Source: Mageeibacillus indolicus UPII9-5 (lineage in GTDB: Bacteria > Bacillota > Clostridia > Saccharofermentanales > Fastidiosipilaceae). Taken from it: a stretch of DNA of 64,000 nucleotides. Location: NCBI RefSeq assembly GCF_000025225.2, contig NC_013895.2:310001-374000 (forward strand), read 5' to 3'. Position 1 is the stretch's first letter, and each line of letters opens with the position of its first letter. The notes beneath the pieces are model-generated. The model was not told the origin of the DNA. It saw only the letters and a program-made list of their open reading frames with translations, and did no database searches. This document shows, one piece after another, positions 8,509-16,650 of the stretch. A program made the position numbers and the translations under genes.

Positions 8509-9384
8509 ATGCGAAACGAACGAAATTGGAAGAAAATGTTGGTTGCCGGTGTGCTTACGATCAGTACTTTGCTGACCGGTGGATTGTTGGGCGGTTGTGG
8601 CGGCGGGCAAGCTGGCACGGCTGACGGTCTGCGTGAAAAAGGTGAGTTGCGTGTGGCGATGGAATGTGCTTACGCCCCCTATAACTGGACACAAAGCACT
8701 GATTCCGACGGAGCAGTGGCGATAGAAGGCAGCAGCGAATTTGCCAACGGTTATGACGTGAAGATAGCCAAAAAAATTGCCGCGGCACTTAACTTAAAGC
8801 TGCGTATCGTCAAATCTGATTGGGACAGTCTGATTCCGGCCGTTCAATCTGGTACGGTAGACTGCGTTATTGCCGGTCAATCAATAAAGCCGGAGCGTTT
8901 GCAGAATGTGGATTTTACCAAGCCGTATTACTATGCTGATATTGTTACTCTGACGTTGAAAGATAGCAAGTTTGCCAAGGCGACCTCGCCGGCGGATCTG
9001 GCCGGAGCCAAAGCCACGAGTCAGCAAAACACGATCTGGTATGATTTGTGCCTGCCGCAAATACCACAAGTACAAAAGTTGGCTGGGCAAAACGATGTTC
9101 CGGCCATGCTGGTTGCGTTGATTTCGGGAGCGGCGGATGTAGTTGTTACCGATATTCCGACGGCGAAAGCGGCTTTGCGGGCCTATCCTCAACTGACCAT
9201 GCTAAAATTTGATCAAGCGAAAAATTATCAGGTCTCCGAATCGGATGTTAATATAGGCATATCTGTACGCAAAGGCAACGCAGTGTTGAAAGAAAAAATT
9301 GATCAAATACTGGACGGATTTTCCAGAGATGACATGAATAAGCTGATGGATGAGGCAATTACGCAACAACCTTTAAGCAAATAA
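8509..9384 (+). CDS. Amino-acid ABC transporter substrate-binding lipoprotein (probably lysine)
   Basis: 291 residues, a family 3 periplasmic-binding-type protein. The signal peptide ends in a lipobox LLGGC with Cys30, so it is lipid-anchored outside the membrane. The body has the typical opening GELRVAMECAYAPYNW, then NGYDVKIAKKIAAAL and the ligand-contact region DCVIAGQSIKPERLQNVDF. The ribosome binding site is GGAGGGG, eight bases before ATG. Lysine or another basic amino acid is inferred from the riboswitch immediately upstream and not from binding residues. It delivers substrate to the permease-ATPase fusion encoded downstream. Confidence 0.9.
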   Translation: MRNERNWKKMLVAGVLTISTLLTGGLLGGCGGGQAGTADGLREKGELRVAMECAYAPYNWTQSTDSDGAVAIEGSSEFANGYDVKIAKKIAAALNLKLRIVKSDWDSLIPAVQSGTVDCVIAGQSIKPERLQNVDFTKPYYYADIVTLTLKDSKFAKATSPADLAGAKATSQQNTIWYDLCLPQIPQVQKLAGQNDVPAMLVALISGAADVVVTDIPTAKAALRAYPQLTMLKFDQAKNYQVSESDVNIGISVRKGNAVLKEKIDQILDGFSRDDMNKLMDEAITQQPLSK

Positions 9385-9435
9385 AATTTTGCTAAGTGAA
9401 AAAAATAATAAGACGTAAACAAGGTCTGCTAAGAC

Positions 9436-9486
9436 GCAGATTTTAACCTATAGCAGATTCTAATCTATAGTAGATTTTAACCTATA
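9436..9486 (+). repeat. Three tandem 17-bp repeats between the two transporter genes
   Basis: Units gcagattttaacctata (9436-9452), gcagattctaatctata (9453-9469) and gtagattttaacctata (9470-9486). They end exactly at the ribosome binding site AGGGAGG of the next gene. The middle unit contains the palindrome agatt-ct-aatct. Confidence 0.9.
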
Positions 9487-9500
9487 AGGGAGGATACCTC

Positions 9501-11243
9501 GTGAACATTCCGGCAAGTACTGATTTTGGCGGCTGGATAATTTGGATTATTCGCTCGTCTTACCGCTCAATTCTTAACGGTATATTATTAACTTTAGTAG
9601 TTTCATTGGTGGCGACTTTCATCGGCTGCTTGATCGGTTTGGCGGTAGGCTTGCTCCAAACATGGCCGGAAAGCAGTCGGGAGGCCTGGTTGAAGCGCGG
9701 ATTCAAGCGGTTGCTTAAATTTATCCTGAAGGCCTATGTCGAAATTTTCCGCGGCACGCCTATGATGGTTCAGGCAGCATTCATTTATTACGGCGCGGCA
9801 CTTTTGTTCAATTGGCATATGAACTTGATTTTTGCTGCTATTTTTATTGTATCTATAAATACCGGTGCGTATATGGCCGAGACAGTGCGCGGTGGGGTGA
9901 TGTCAATTGACCCGGGACAGACGGAGGGGGCCAAGGCTTTGGGCCTCAACCACTATCGTACGATGCGTTCCATCATTTTGCCACAGGCGATCCGCAATAT
10001 TATGCCGCAAATCGGCAACAATTTGATTATCAATATTAAAGATACCTGCGTTCTCTCGATTATTGGAGTAATGGAACTGTTTTACACGATGAAAAGCATT
10101 TCCGGAGCTACTTACGCTTTCTTCCCGACCTTTACGGTGGCGATGGTCATCTATTTTGCTATAACCTTTACTTGCTCGCGTCTGTTGCTTTGCCTAGAGC
10201 ATCGGCTAGCCGGGGAGGAAAACTACACCCTTGCCCTGAGTGATGCTTTGGTGCCGGGGGAAGGAATGCCGCATTTTAAGGCCAACGCAAAAATCACCAA
10301 TCGTGACTATGAAGCAAAACAGCACGCGGATACAGCTGTTGAAGTCGGGGATAAGGCGGACACAGCGGTGATCGGTGATACCGATACTGAAGGAACCAGA
10401 ACTTGTACAGAACGGGCAAAAGCTTTGCACGGGACGCTTGAACCGGCAGTCAAACCGGCATTAGCAACCACGGCCGAAACCTTGGGCAAATCTACGGCTG
10501 AGATCGCGCCGGTGATCGAAGTTAGCCATTTAGCCAAATCTTTCGGGAAACATCAAGTTTTGCAAGACGTTTCTTTCAAGGTTTGTCAGGGCGATGTGAC
10601 TTGCATCATCGGAGCATCCGGTAGCGGCAAGTCAACCTTATTAAGATGCATCAATCTGCTGGAAAATCCCGATAAAGGCGAATTGCATTATTGCGGCAAG
10701 GTAGTCGAGTACGGTGGAATGGAAGCGACAGCCTACCGCGGCAAAGTCGGAATGGTATTCCAAAATTTCAATTTGTTTAATAACTTAAATGTGCTTGAAA
10801 ACTGTGTTCTAGCTCCTTGCCAGGTCCTACGGGAAGACAAGGACACGGTCACGGCACGGGCGAAACGCCTGCTGGAACAAGTCGGCATGGGCGCTTATAT
10901 TAATGCTAAGCCGCACCAACTTTCCGGCGGCCAAAAACAGAGGGTGGCGATTGCCAGAGCATTAACAATGCAGCCGGAGGTCCTGCTTTTTGATGAGCCA
11001 ACCAGTGCGCTTGATCCGCAGATGGTGGGGGAAGTTCTGCGAGTTATGCGGCAAGTGGCGGCCGGCGGTATGACCATGTTGGTGGTGACGCATGAAATGA
11101 AATTTGCCGCTGAAGTGGCGACCAAAGTGGTTTATATGGCCGACGGCGTTATCGTTGAAGAAGGTACGCCCGAGCAAATTTTTCATGCGCCATCTGATCC
11201 GCGTACGGCAAAATTTTTGGCCAATACCCAAAACCTTTGGTAA
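9501..11243 (+). CDS. Fused amino-acid ABC transporter permease and ATPase
   Basis: 580 residues; permease and ATPase are normally separate proteins. Residues 1 to about 240 are a HisM/GlnP-type membrane domain with the [11 protein letters not shown]-like motif (seen as [11 protein letters not shown]) and the ATPase-coupling loop EGAKALGL. Residues about 338-580 are a GlnQ/HisP-type ATPase: GASGSGKST near 371, [17 protein letters not shown] and the switch histidine in VVTHEM. Between them is a linker of about 100 residues rich in Ala, Thr, Glu and Asp. The start is GTG 9501 after GGGAGG. The same riboswitch is expected to control this gene together with the binding protein. A dimer of the fusion would form the complete inner-membrane importer. 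Confidence 0.9.
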   Translation: MNIPASTDFGGWIIWIIRSSYRSILNGILLTLVVSLVATFIGCLIGLAVGLLQTWPESSREAWLKRGFKRLLKFILKAYVEIFRGTPMMVQAAFIYYGAALLFNWHMNLIFAAIFIVSINTGAYMAETVRGGVMSIDPGQTEGAKALGLNHYRTMRSIILPQAIRNIMPQIGNNLIINIKDTCVLSIIGVMELFYTMKSISGATYAFFPTFTVAMVIYFAITFTCSRLLLCLEHRLAGEENYTLALSDALVPGEGMPHFKANAKITNRDYEAKQHADTAVEVGDKADTAVIGDTDTEGTRTCTERAKALHGTLEPAVKPALATTAETLGKSTAEIAPVIEVSHLAKSFGKHQVLQDVSFKVCQGDVTCIIGASGSGKSTLLRCINLLENPDKGELHYCGKVVEYGGMEATAYRGKVGMVFQNFNLFNNLNVLENCVLAPCQVLREDKDTVTARAKRLLEQVGMGAYINAKPHQLSGGQKQRVAIARALTMQPEVLLFDEPTSALDPQMVGEVLRVMRQVAAGGMTMLVVTHEMKFAAEVATKVVYMADGVIVEEGTPEQIFHAPSDPRTAKFLANTQNLW

Positions 11244-11356
11244 ATTTTTTGCGAATATGACGGATGAACTCGTCAAATTTGTTTGCATTGTTGTATAATA
11301 CTAACAACTATACATTGCGGAGGTTGCCGGCAATGGGTGCAACCACGGGAGGTTTT

Positions 11357-11563
11357 ATGAAAATTAACAAGAATATGATTATCGCGGATGTTTTGGAGCT
11401 TGACCGCGGTACCATCCCCATTTTTATGGAAAGCGGTTTGCACTGCTTAGGCTGCATTATGGCCTCGGGTGAATCCATAGCGGAAGCCAGTATGGTGCAT
11501 GGTATCGACTGCGATGACTTGGTTGACAAGCTTAATCAATATTTTGCTTCGAAAGAAATGTAA
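11357..11563 (+). CDS. DUF1858 small protein
   Basis: 68 residues. The sequence follows the DUF1858 pattern: start MKINKNMIIADVLELDRG, then GLHCLGC with a CxxC pair, then HGID..DLVDKLN. I chose ATG 11357 because family members begin here and GGGAGG lies four bases upstream; an in-frame ATG at 11333 after GCGGAGG is the alternative. The family is found in anaerobes, often as a domain beside redox or iron-sulfur proteins; its function is not known. The GntR regulator gene starts three bases after its stop, so they are co-transcribed. Confidence 0.8.
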   Translation: MKINKNMIIADVLELDRGTIPIFMESGLHCLGCIMASGESIAEASMVHGIDCDDLVDKLNQYFASKEM

Positions 11564-11566
11564 GCG

Positions 11567-12250
11567 ATGCTGATCAAGCCGATTAAACTTGCTCCGGCCA
11601 GAGAACAAGTCGCTCAATCTTTGAGGCAGGCGATATTGGCCGGGGAATATCGTCAAGGCGAACTGATTTCTTTGGACAGTGTGGCACATTTGGTCGGGGT
11701 TTCGCGTACGCCGGTGCGCGAAGCCTTCCAACTTTTAGCGGCTGAAGGGCTCATCGAATTGCGCCCGAACCGTGGTGCGGTAGTCATCGGTTTGGCACCG
11801 GAGGCGGTTGCCGACAGCTTTGATATGCGAATTTTGCTGGAAGGGGAAGCAGTTTATCGCGCATGCATGAACGGCGTAGATACCAAGCTTTTAGAACGTT
11901 ACTGCGACGAGGGCGACTTGGCCGTCAAGTATAATGAAGTGGCCCGTTTCACCAAGTGTAACATGCTTTTTCATGAAACGATCTGGGAGGCCTCCGGATC
12001 GGAAAAGCTGAAGGGATTTTTGCGACAACTTTGGAAAGGCCTGATGGTTGACCAAGCGGTTGACAAAAAAGCCAATATGGCCGAGGCTCAAGAAGAGCAC
12101 AAAGAATTACTGGCTGTTTTAAAGGAACATGACGCTACCAAAGCCCGTCAAGTCATGCGGCAACATTTGTTGTGCAGCAAGATAAATGCTTTAAACAGTT
12201 TGGCTAAGAAAAATAAAAGCGAGGCGCCGAGGCACATCGGCAATGTCTGA
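11567..12250 (+). CDS. GntR-family (FadR/FCD) transcriptional regulator
   Basis: 227 residues. Residues about 8-75 are a GntR winged helix-turn-helix (REQVAQSLRQAILAGEY, VSRTPVREAFQLLAAEGLI). Residues about 85-215 are the all-helical FCD ligand-binding domain, with the metal-binding pattern of a His in MLFHETIWEASG and a downstream HLLC. Such proteins bind DNA as dimers and respond to organic acids or amino acids. The target is not evident; candidates are the DUF1858 gene upstream and the oxidoreductase gene downstream. Confidence 0.85.
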   Translation: MLIKPIKLAPAREQVAQSLRQAILAGEYRQGELISLDSVAHLVGVSRTPVREAFQLLAAEGLIELRPNRGAVVIGLAPEAVADSFDMRILLEGEAVYRACMNGVDTKLLERYCDEGDLAVKYNEVARFTKCNMLFHETIWEASGSEKLKGFLRQLWKGLMVDQAVDKKANMAEAQEEHKELLAVLKEHDATKARQVMRQHLLCSKINALNSLAKKNKSEAPRHIGNV

Positions 12251-12308
12251 GTGCGACGTTGTAAATCACGCGACTACAAAGATTACCTACATTTAATCAC
12301 TGAAATGA

Positions 12309-12337
12309 TTGAATAATAGAAGGGAATATAATATAAT
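12309..12337 (+). promoter_or_regulatory. Predicted sigma-A promoter for the oxidoreductase/thi genes
   Basis: TTGAAT at 12309-12314, a 17-base spacer and TATAAT at 12332-12337 (overlapping a second TATAAT at 12327). It lies inside a longer open frame and so supports translation from ATG 12390 and not from further upstream. Confidence 0.75.
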
Positions 12338-12389
12338 TTTCTTTTGGTTTTGGCGCATAAATATAGCACCATTCCGGAGGGAGAACATT

Positions 12390-13766
12390 ATGGATTATGA
12401 CGTAATCATTGTCGGCGCTGGCCCGGGGGGAATTTTCTCTGCTTATGAGTTGATAAAACTCCGACCCGAACTTCGTGTGGCTGTTTTTGAAGCCGGTCAT
12501 CCTTTAGCCAAACGGCATTGTCCCATAGATGGACGAAAAATAAAAACTTGTGTTAATTGTAAAAGTTGTTCGATTATGTCCGGTTTTGGCGGGGCAGGAG
12601 CTTTTTCCGATGGCAAATACAACATAACTAACAAGTTTGGCGGTACGCTTTACAAATACATCGGCCGCGAACAGGCCTTGGAGCTTATGCGCTACGTTGA
12701 TACGATCAACATGGCTTGCGGTGGCGAGGGTACGAAACTTTATTCCACCTCCGGTTCTGAATTTAAAAAAATATGTTTACAAAACAAGCTTAATTTGCTC
12801 GATGCTTCGGTCAGACATCTTGGAACAGATATAAATTATATCGTGCTTGCCAATCTTTATGATGATCTGAAGACAAAAATGGATTGGTTTTTTGATGAGC
12901 CGGTAGAAAATATTATCGCCGATACCGATGGAAGTTATGAGATACACACCACTAAACGCACGGTCAGCTGTGCAAAATGCATTGTTTCAGTAGGGCGCAG
13001 CGGCAGTAAATGGATGGAGAAAGTCTGTCGTGACCTTAATATTAAGACCAATTCCAACCGCGTTGATTTGGGCGTGCGAGTCGAGCTGCCGGCCGTTATT
13101 TTTGAACATTTGACTAACGCCCTGTATGAGAGCAAAATTGTCTATCGCACCGAAAAATTCGAGGATGATGTCAGGACTTTTTGTATGAATCCGCATGGGG
13201 TGGTAGTCAATGAAAACACGAACGGCATTGTCACGGTCAACGGACACAGCTATGAAGATCCGGCCATGCATACGGAAAACACTAACTTTGCCTTGTTGGT
13301 GGCCAAAACATTTTCTGAGCCGTTCAAGGATAGCAACGGTTATGGCGAAAGCATAGCCCGTCTTTCCAACATGTTGGGTGGCGGAGTCATCGTGCAGCGT
13401 TTCGGGGATTTGATGCGTGGACGACGCAGCAATGTTAAACGCTTGGAGGAAGGTTTGGTACAACCTACTCTGGCAGCTACGCCGGGGGATTTGAGTCTGG
13501 TTTTGCCCAAACGGATTTTGGACGGAATCGTCGAGATGGTTTATGCCCTTGATAAAATAGCTCCCGGTACGGCGAATGACGACACATTGCTGTATGGGGT
13601 TGAAGTTAAATTTTACAATATGGAAGTTGTCGTTGATAATAACTTGGAATCAAGTCATCCGGGACTTTATATTATCGGTGACGGCAGCGGTATCACCCAT
13701 TCGCTTTCCCACGCATCGGCGAGCGGCGTATACGTTGCTAGGCACATTACTGCGGCACAGGTATGA
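12390..13766 (+). CDS. FAD-dependent dehydrogenase (COG2509-like)
   Basis: 458 residues. The N-terminal dinucleotide-binding motif is VGAGPGGIFSAYEL, followed at about residues 45-75 by a Cys-rich segment (HCPIDG..KTCVNCKSCS) and a glycine-rich FAD contact (SGFGGAGAFSDGK). The C-terminal GDGSGITHSLSHASASG contributes to the FAD site. This matches a large family of uncharacterised bacterial FAD-dependent dehydrogenases. The substrate is unknown. A GGAGGG site precedes ATG 12390 and a good promoter is at 12309. The thiW gene starts 40 bases after the stop with no terminator between, so co-transcription with thiamine salvage is likely. Confidence 0.8.
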   Translation: MDYDVIIVGAGPGGIFSAYELIKLRPELRVAVFEAGHPLAKRHCPIDGRKIKTCVNCKSCSIMSGFGGAGAFSDGKYNITNKFGGTLYKYIGREQALELMRYVDTINMACGGEGTKLYSTSGSEFKKICLQNKLNLLDASVRHLGTDINYIVLANLYDDLKTKMDWFFDEPVENIIADTDGSYEIHTTKRTVSCAKCIVSVGRSGSKWMEKVCRDLNIKTNSNRVDLGVRVELPAVIFEHLTNALYESKIVYRTEKFEDDVRTFCMNPHGVVVNENTNGIVTVNGHSYEDPAMHTENTNFALLVAKTFSEPFKDSNGYGESIARLSNMLGGGVIVQRFGDLMRGRRSNVKRLEEGLVQPTLAATPGDLSLVLPKRILDGIVEMVYALDKIAPGTANDDTLLYGVEVKFYNMEVVVDNNLESSHPGLYIIGDGSGITHSLSHASASGVYVARHITAAQV

Positions 13767-13806
13767 ACAGGGATGAGACAAATTAAGTGAACAAAAGGGG
13801 ATATAC

Positions 13807-14370
13807 ATGACAAACAATAGAACCTCCGGTGGCCGGGGCAGGCAGGCTTTGATGAGAACGGTAATGGTGGCTATGTTCGTGGCGATAGGGGTGGTAATTT
13901 CACCTATTTTGCGCATTGAAGGCCTGTGCCCAACTGCGCATCTGATGAACATAACGGTGGCCGCATTCATGGGCCCTTGGTATGCATTACTGGTTGCCTG
14001 CTTAACTGGCATCATTCGCATGCTAATCATGAACATACCGCCGTTGGCTTTGACCGGTGCCATTTTTGGGGCAATGCTTTCCGGCCTGCTTTATCGAGGC
14101 AGTCACGGCAAAATTTTGGCCGGTGTAGTTGGCGAAGTTATAGGGACGGGAATTATAGGAGCCATCATATCTTACCCGGTTATGACCCTACTGTGGGGGC
14201 GTAACAATTTGACATGGTTCTTCTATGTTCCATCGTTTTTTCTGGCCACTTTGATGGGTGGCACGGCAGCGTTCGTATTGCTCAAGGCTTTAACTTACAA
14301 CGGTATGTTGTATAATATTCAAAAAAGTCTGGGAGTGCAGCTGTATGATGCAGCAAGAAAAAATAAGTGA
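13807..14370 (+). CDS. thiW: ThiW, ECF substrate-binding membrane protein for thiazole
   Basis: 187 residues, about five to six membrane helices. It matches the ThiW family: a cytoplasmic N-terminus, MFVAIGVVISPILRIEG, CPTAHLMNITVAAFMGPWYA and a C-terminal TYNGMLYNIQKSL. ThiW is the S component that captures hydroxyethylthiazole and works with a shared energizing module. Its own T and A subunits are not adjacent; the ECF module at 20880-23544 has its own S protein, so a shared module may be encoded elsewhere. It overlaps thiM by 26 bases. Confidence 0.88.
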   Translation: MTNNRTSGGRGRQALMRTVMVAMFVAIGVVISPILRIEGLCPTAHLMNITVAAFMGPWYALLVACLTGIIRMLIMNIPPLALTGAIFGAMLSGLLYRGSHGKILAGVVGEVIGTGIIGAIISYPVMTLLWGRNNLTWFFYVPSFFLATLMGGTAAFVLLKALTYNGMLYNIQKSLGVQLYDAARKNK

Positions 14371-15238
14371 AATACGGCAGGCGGTGGCGGCGCAAACCCC
14401 ACTGATTCATTGCATTACCAATCCTATAAGTATTAATTTGGCGGCTAATGGGATACTGGCTTTGGGTGCGCGCCCGATTATGGCTGAGCATCCGGCGGAA
14501 GTGGCGCAAATTACCGCAATGGCGCAAGCTTTGGCCCTGAATTTGGGCAATATTACTGATGCGCGGATAGAGGCGATGCCGGTGGCAGCTGCGTCAGCCT
14601 TGGCCAACAATATTCCGGCCGTACTTGATTTGGTTGGGGTGGGTATTAGCGAAATTCGCCATACCTTGGCCAAACAATTGGTGGCTAGTAGGGCTTTGAA
14701 AGTTGTCAAAGGTAATTTGTCAGAAATTTTGGCAATGCTGGGTGAGCAGGCTGCTCCTCAAGGGATAGACGTGGGAAAGGCCGATGTCGCCAAAGCACGT
14801 AACCTTGGTTATGTAGCCGAAATAGCCGCGCGTTTGGCGAAAGTAACTGGAGCAGTTGTTTTAGTCACGGGGGCAATCGACGTTATTGCTACGGCGGATA
14901 AAGCGTGGTCGGTGGCCAACGGGGTGTCTCAGTTGGCGGCGATAACCGGCACAGGGTGTTTGCTGAATTGTATTGTTGCAACATATATGTCAGTTGCTTC
15001 GCCGTTAGAGGCTGCCGTTTTAGGTGCTTTACATTTAGCGGTGGCTGGCGAAATCGCGGCTGCGGCACCTGTGATACCGGCAATACCGGATAGCACTGCA
15101 GCTGTTGCGCCCGGCGATAAAGCTGCAAGGCAAAAAATACCGAATGCAAGCTTTCAGATACGACTTTTAGACAGTTTACAAACAGTCGATGCGGGAACTC
15201 TGTTTACACGCGCGGCAATCGAAGCGGTTCGAGTTTAG
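14345..15238 (+). CDS. thiM: Hydroxyethylthiazole kinase
   Basis: 297 residues. ThiM phosphorylates 4-methyl-5-hydroxyethylthiazole for thiamine salvage. Family signatures are PLIHCITNPISINLAANG near residues 18-36, AEHPAEVAQI, ALNLGNI, DLVGVG, VVKGNLSEILAM and the ATP/phosphate loop ITGTGCLLNCIVATY in the C-terminal part. A segment of about 25 residues rich in Ala/Pro (APVIPAIPDSTAAVAPGDKA) is inserted before the last helix, longer than usual. GGGAG is nine bases before ATG 14345; ATG 14348 is an alternative. Translation is coupled to thiW by overlap. Confidence 0.93.
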   Translation: MMQQEKISEIRQAVAAQTPLIHCITNPISINLAANGILALGARPIMAEHPAEVAQITAMAQALALNLGNITDARIEAMPVAAASALANNIPAVLDLVGVGISEIRHTLAKQLVASRALKVVKGNLSEILAMLGEQAAPQGIDVGKADVAKARNLGYVAEIAARLAKVTGAVVLVTGAIDVIATADKAWSVANGVSQLAAITGTGCLLNCIVATYMSVASPLEAAVLGALHLAVAGEIAAAAPVIPAIPDSTAAVAPGDKAARQKIPNASFQIRLLDSLQTVDAGTLFTRAAIEAVRV

Positions 15239-15266
15239 GAGATAAGTTTAGGAGACATATAAGATT

Positions 15267-15902
15267 ATGCGGATAAAGAAAACAAAAGAGCTTTATTTTA
15301 TAACTGATAATTCATATGGCGATCGCACAAGTTTCATTCACACAATTGAAGAAGTTTTGCGGGCTGGAGTTGGTTTGATTCAGTTGCGAGAAAAAAATAC
15401 CGAGGGCCGGGAATTACTGGCCTTGGCGCGCCGGGTCAAAAGCCTGTGTGATCAATATAATGTCCCATTGATTATTGACGACCGTTTAGATGTTGCGCTG
15501 TTGGCCGGCTGTGGCGTCCATCTGGGGCAGTCCGACTTACCGATTGCAGAAGCCAGACGGGTTTTGCCGCCGGATACTATCATCGGTGCTACTACCAAAA
15601 CCGTACCGCAGGCATTGGAAGCGGCGGCCGCCGGGGCAGATTATTTGGGCGTTGGTGCGATTTACCAAACGAAAACAAAAGTAAAAACGATATTTACATC
15701 CGTGGATACGCTAAAAGAAATTTGCGAGCAAGTAAATATTCCTGTTTTTGCGATCGGTGGCTTGAACGAGACTAACCTGGACATTTTGCGTCCGGCAAGT
15801 GCAATACAGGGTATATGCGTGGTTTCGGCTATTATGCAGGCTGCTGATCCTTATGCGAAAACGCTCGCAATAAAACAAGCTCTGAAGGATCTGTTTGACT
15901 GA
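15267..15902 (+). CDS. thiE: Thiamine-phosphate synthase
   Basis: 211 residues, the usual length. ThiE joins hydroxymethylpyrimidine diphosphate and thiazole phosphate. Motifs: IQLREKN near residue 37, IIDDRLDVALLAGCGVHLGQ, IGATTKT, GVGAIYQTKTK and IPVFAIGGLNETN. It begins 28 bases after thiM, preceded by AGGAGA. With thiW and thiM it makes a thiazole salvage cassette. No thiD (pyrimidine kinase) is present here, so the pyrimidine part must come from another locus or from outside. Confidence 0.93.
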   Translation: MRIKKTKELYFITDNSYGDRTSFIHTIEEVLRAGVGLIQLREKNTEGRELLALARRVKSLCDQYNVPLIIDDRLDVALLAGCGVHLGQSDLPIAEARRVLPPDTIIGATTKTVPQALEAAAAGADYLGVGAIYQTKTKVKTIFTSVDTLKEICEQVNIPVFAIGGLNETNLDILRPASAIQGICVVSAIMQAADPYAKTLAIKQALKDLFD

Positions 15903-16064
15903 TGCGTGATCGAGCTTAAGGCGTATGCATCAGTAAACTTACGCCTAGTGGAGGGATTGCTTTGGTCATTGTAAACAACTTCTAAACTAATGGCGACCGT
16001 TTGGCCGCCATTAAGTGAATCAGTCAAAGTGTATATGCTTGACTTTCCACTTTTCTATCCTTCC

Positions 16065-16093
16065 GTAATTCCCGCACACGCGGGGGTGAATAT
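16065..16093 (+). repeat. Orphan type I-E-like CRISPR repeat
   Basis: The 29-base sequence beginning gtaattcccgcacacgcggg matches the well-known type I-E repeat form GTATTCCCCGCACACGCGGG... at about 23 of 29 positions, including the GC-rich dyad. There is no array: no second copy sits 61 bases away and no cas genes are in the window. Could be a decayed array or a chance hairpin. Confidence 0.35.
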
Positions 16094-16199
16094 AAATTCT
16101 TTAAATGAATAACGAAAGCGGTTAAAAGTATAATTGCATATCGCTTCCTGTGCTCCCAAAACCTACAATAAATTAACGCGGTCGTTGATATTGAACCAT

Positions 16200-16228
16200 T
16201 TGACTTGGTAAAATTTTTAATGTATAAC
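16200..16228 (+). promoter_or_regulatory. Predicted promoter of an orphan small RNA
   Basis: TTGACT at 16200-16205, 17 bases, TATAAC at 16223-16228. Transcription would start near 16235, just before the stem-loop RNA. Confidence 0.65.
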
Positions 16229-16232
16229 CAAT

Positions 16233-16294
16233 ACAAGGAGCCGTACAGGCAGCGCATGCCTTGAATGCGTCACTAGTGGAGACGGCTCTTTTTT
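16233..16294 (+). ncRNA. Candidate small RNA ending in an intrinsic terminator
   Basis: About 60 bases between a promoter and six T residues. The outer stem gagccgt (16238-16244) with acggctc (16282-16288) encloses an inner hairpin cgcat/atgcg. There is no ribosome binding site or open frame. The same structure could be a short attenuated leader, but no gene follows in time. I do not recognise a known RNA family. Confidence 0.5.
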
Positions 16295-16346
16295 GTGCCC
16301 ATTTTAGCGGTAATTTTTGCCGGTTAGCCTTTTGCGATCATAATTA

Positions 16347-16371
16347 CTAATTCCCCCATACGCGTGAACCG
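16347..16371 (+). repeat. Second degenerate type I-E-like repeat
   Basis: ctaattcccccatacgcg followed by tgaaccg: the two ends of the I-E repeat consensus with an internal five-base gap. It is 282 bases from the first copy and in the same orientation. Confidence 0.3.
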
Positions 16372-16383
16372 ATAAAATGTTTC

Positions 16384-16416
16384 AGCTTCAAATAAACAGC
16401 TATTTTATTTGAAGCT
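16384..16416. repeat. 12-bp perfect inverted repeat
   Basis: agcttcaaataa (16384-16395) and ttatttgaagct (16405-16416) with a nine-base loop, just upstream of a TATAAT at 16425-16430 and the small hydrophobic peptide gene. It may be a terminator-like or operator element. Confidence 0.7.
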
Positions 16417-16476
16417 TGTTGATGTATAATTGAACTATATTACGGATTAGCACTTACGCGAAAGGAAGTGTATGAT

Positions 16477-16551
16477 ATGTTGATGCTTATTATAATCGTA
16501 GTATTGGCAATCATTATATCCCCATTTAGTATCTGTAAAAAATACAGATAA
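16477..16551 (+). CDS. 24-residue hydrophobic peptide, type I toxin-like
   Basis: The peptide starts MLMLIIIVVLAIII, continues SPFSIC and ends KKYR. It has one membrane-spanning stretch and a short basic tail, like small membrane-active toxins of type I toxin-antitoxin systems (the Fst/Ldr/TxpA style), although I see no direct sequence match. AAAGGAAG lies eight bases upstream of ATG 16477. A TATAAT is at 16425-16430 without a clear -35. An 11-bp terminator follows at once. A hairpin (atctgta/tacagat, 16531-16549) covers the 3' end of the frame. I found no convincing antisense promoter for an antitoxin RNA. Confidence 0.5.
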   Translation: MLMLIIIVVLAIIISPFSICKKYR

Positions 16552-16554
16552 GAT

Positions 16555-16585
16555 AAAAGCCTTGCTGTCGGCAAGGCTTTTATTT
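16555..16585 (+). terminator. Strong bidirectional terminator
   Basis: aaaagccttgc (16555-16565) and gcaaggctttt (16571-16581) form an 11-bp perfect stem with A and T tracts on the two sides. Confidence 0.9.
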
Positions 16586-16621
16586 TCGTAAAGTTACGTA
16601 AGGAAATATTATAGAAACATC

Positions 16622-16650
16622 TTGACAGTTAGAATAAGGAAACTTATAAT
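16622..16650 (+). promoter_or_regulatory. Consensus promoter of the TetR/ABC/ECF operon
   Basis: TTGACA (16622-16627), exactly 17 bases, TATAAT (16645-16650): a perfect sigma-A promoter. So full strength is likely limited by a repressor, presumably the TetR protein encoded next. Confidence 0.9.

Noticed and set aside
13767-13806. TPP riboswitch before thiW
   Set aside because: The gap is 40 bases; no CTGAGA or ACCTGATCTGG-type blocks here or before 12390.
16024-16257. 77-codon minus-strand frame
   Set aside because: No ribosome binding site, no family look, and it overlaps the small-RNA promoter.
16065-16371. A true CRISPR array
   Set aside because: Only two degenerate repeat-like sequences, not at regular spacing, and no cas genes; kept only as possible relics.
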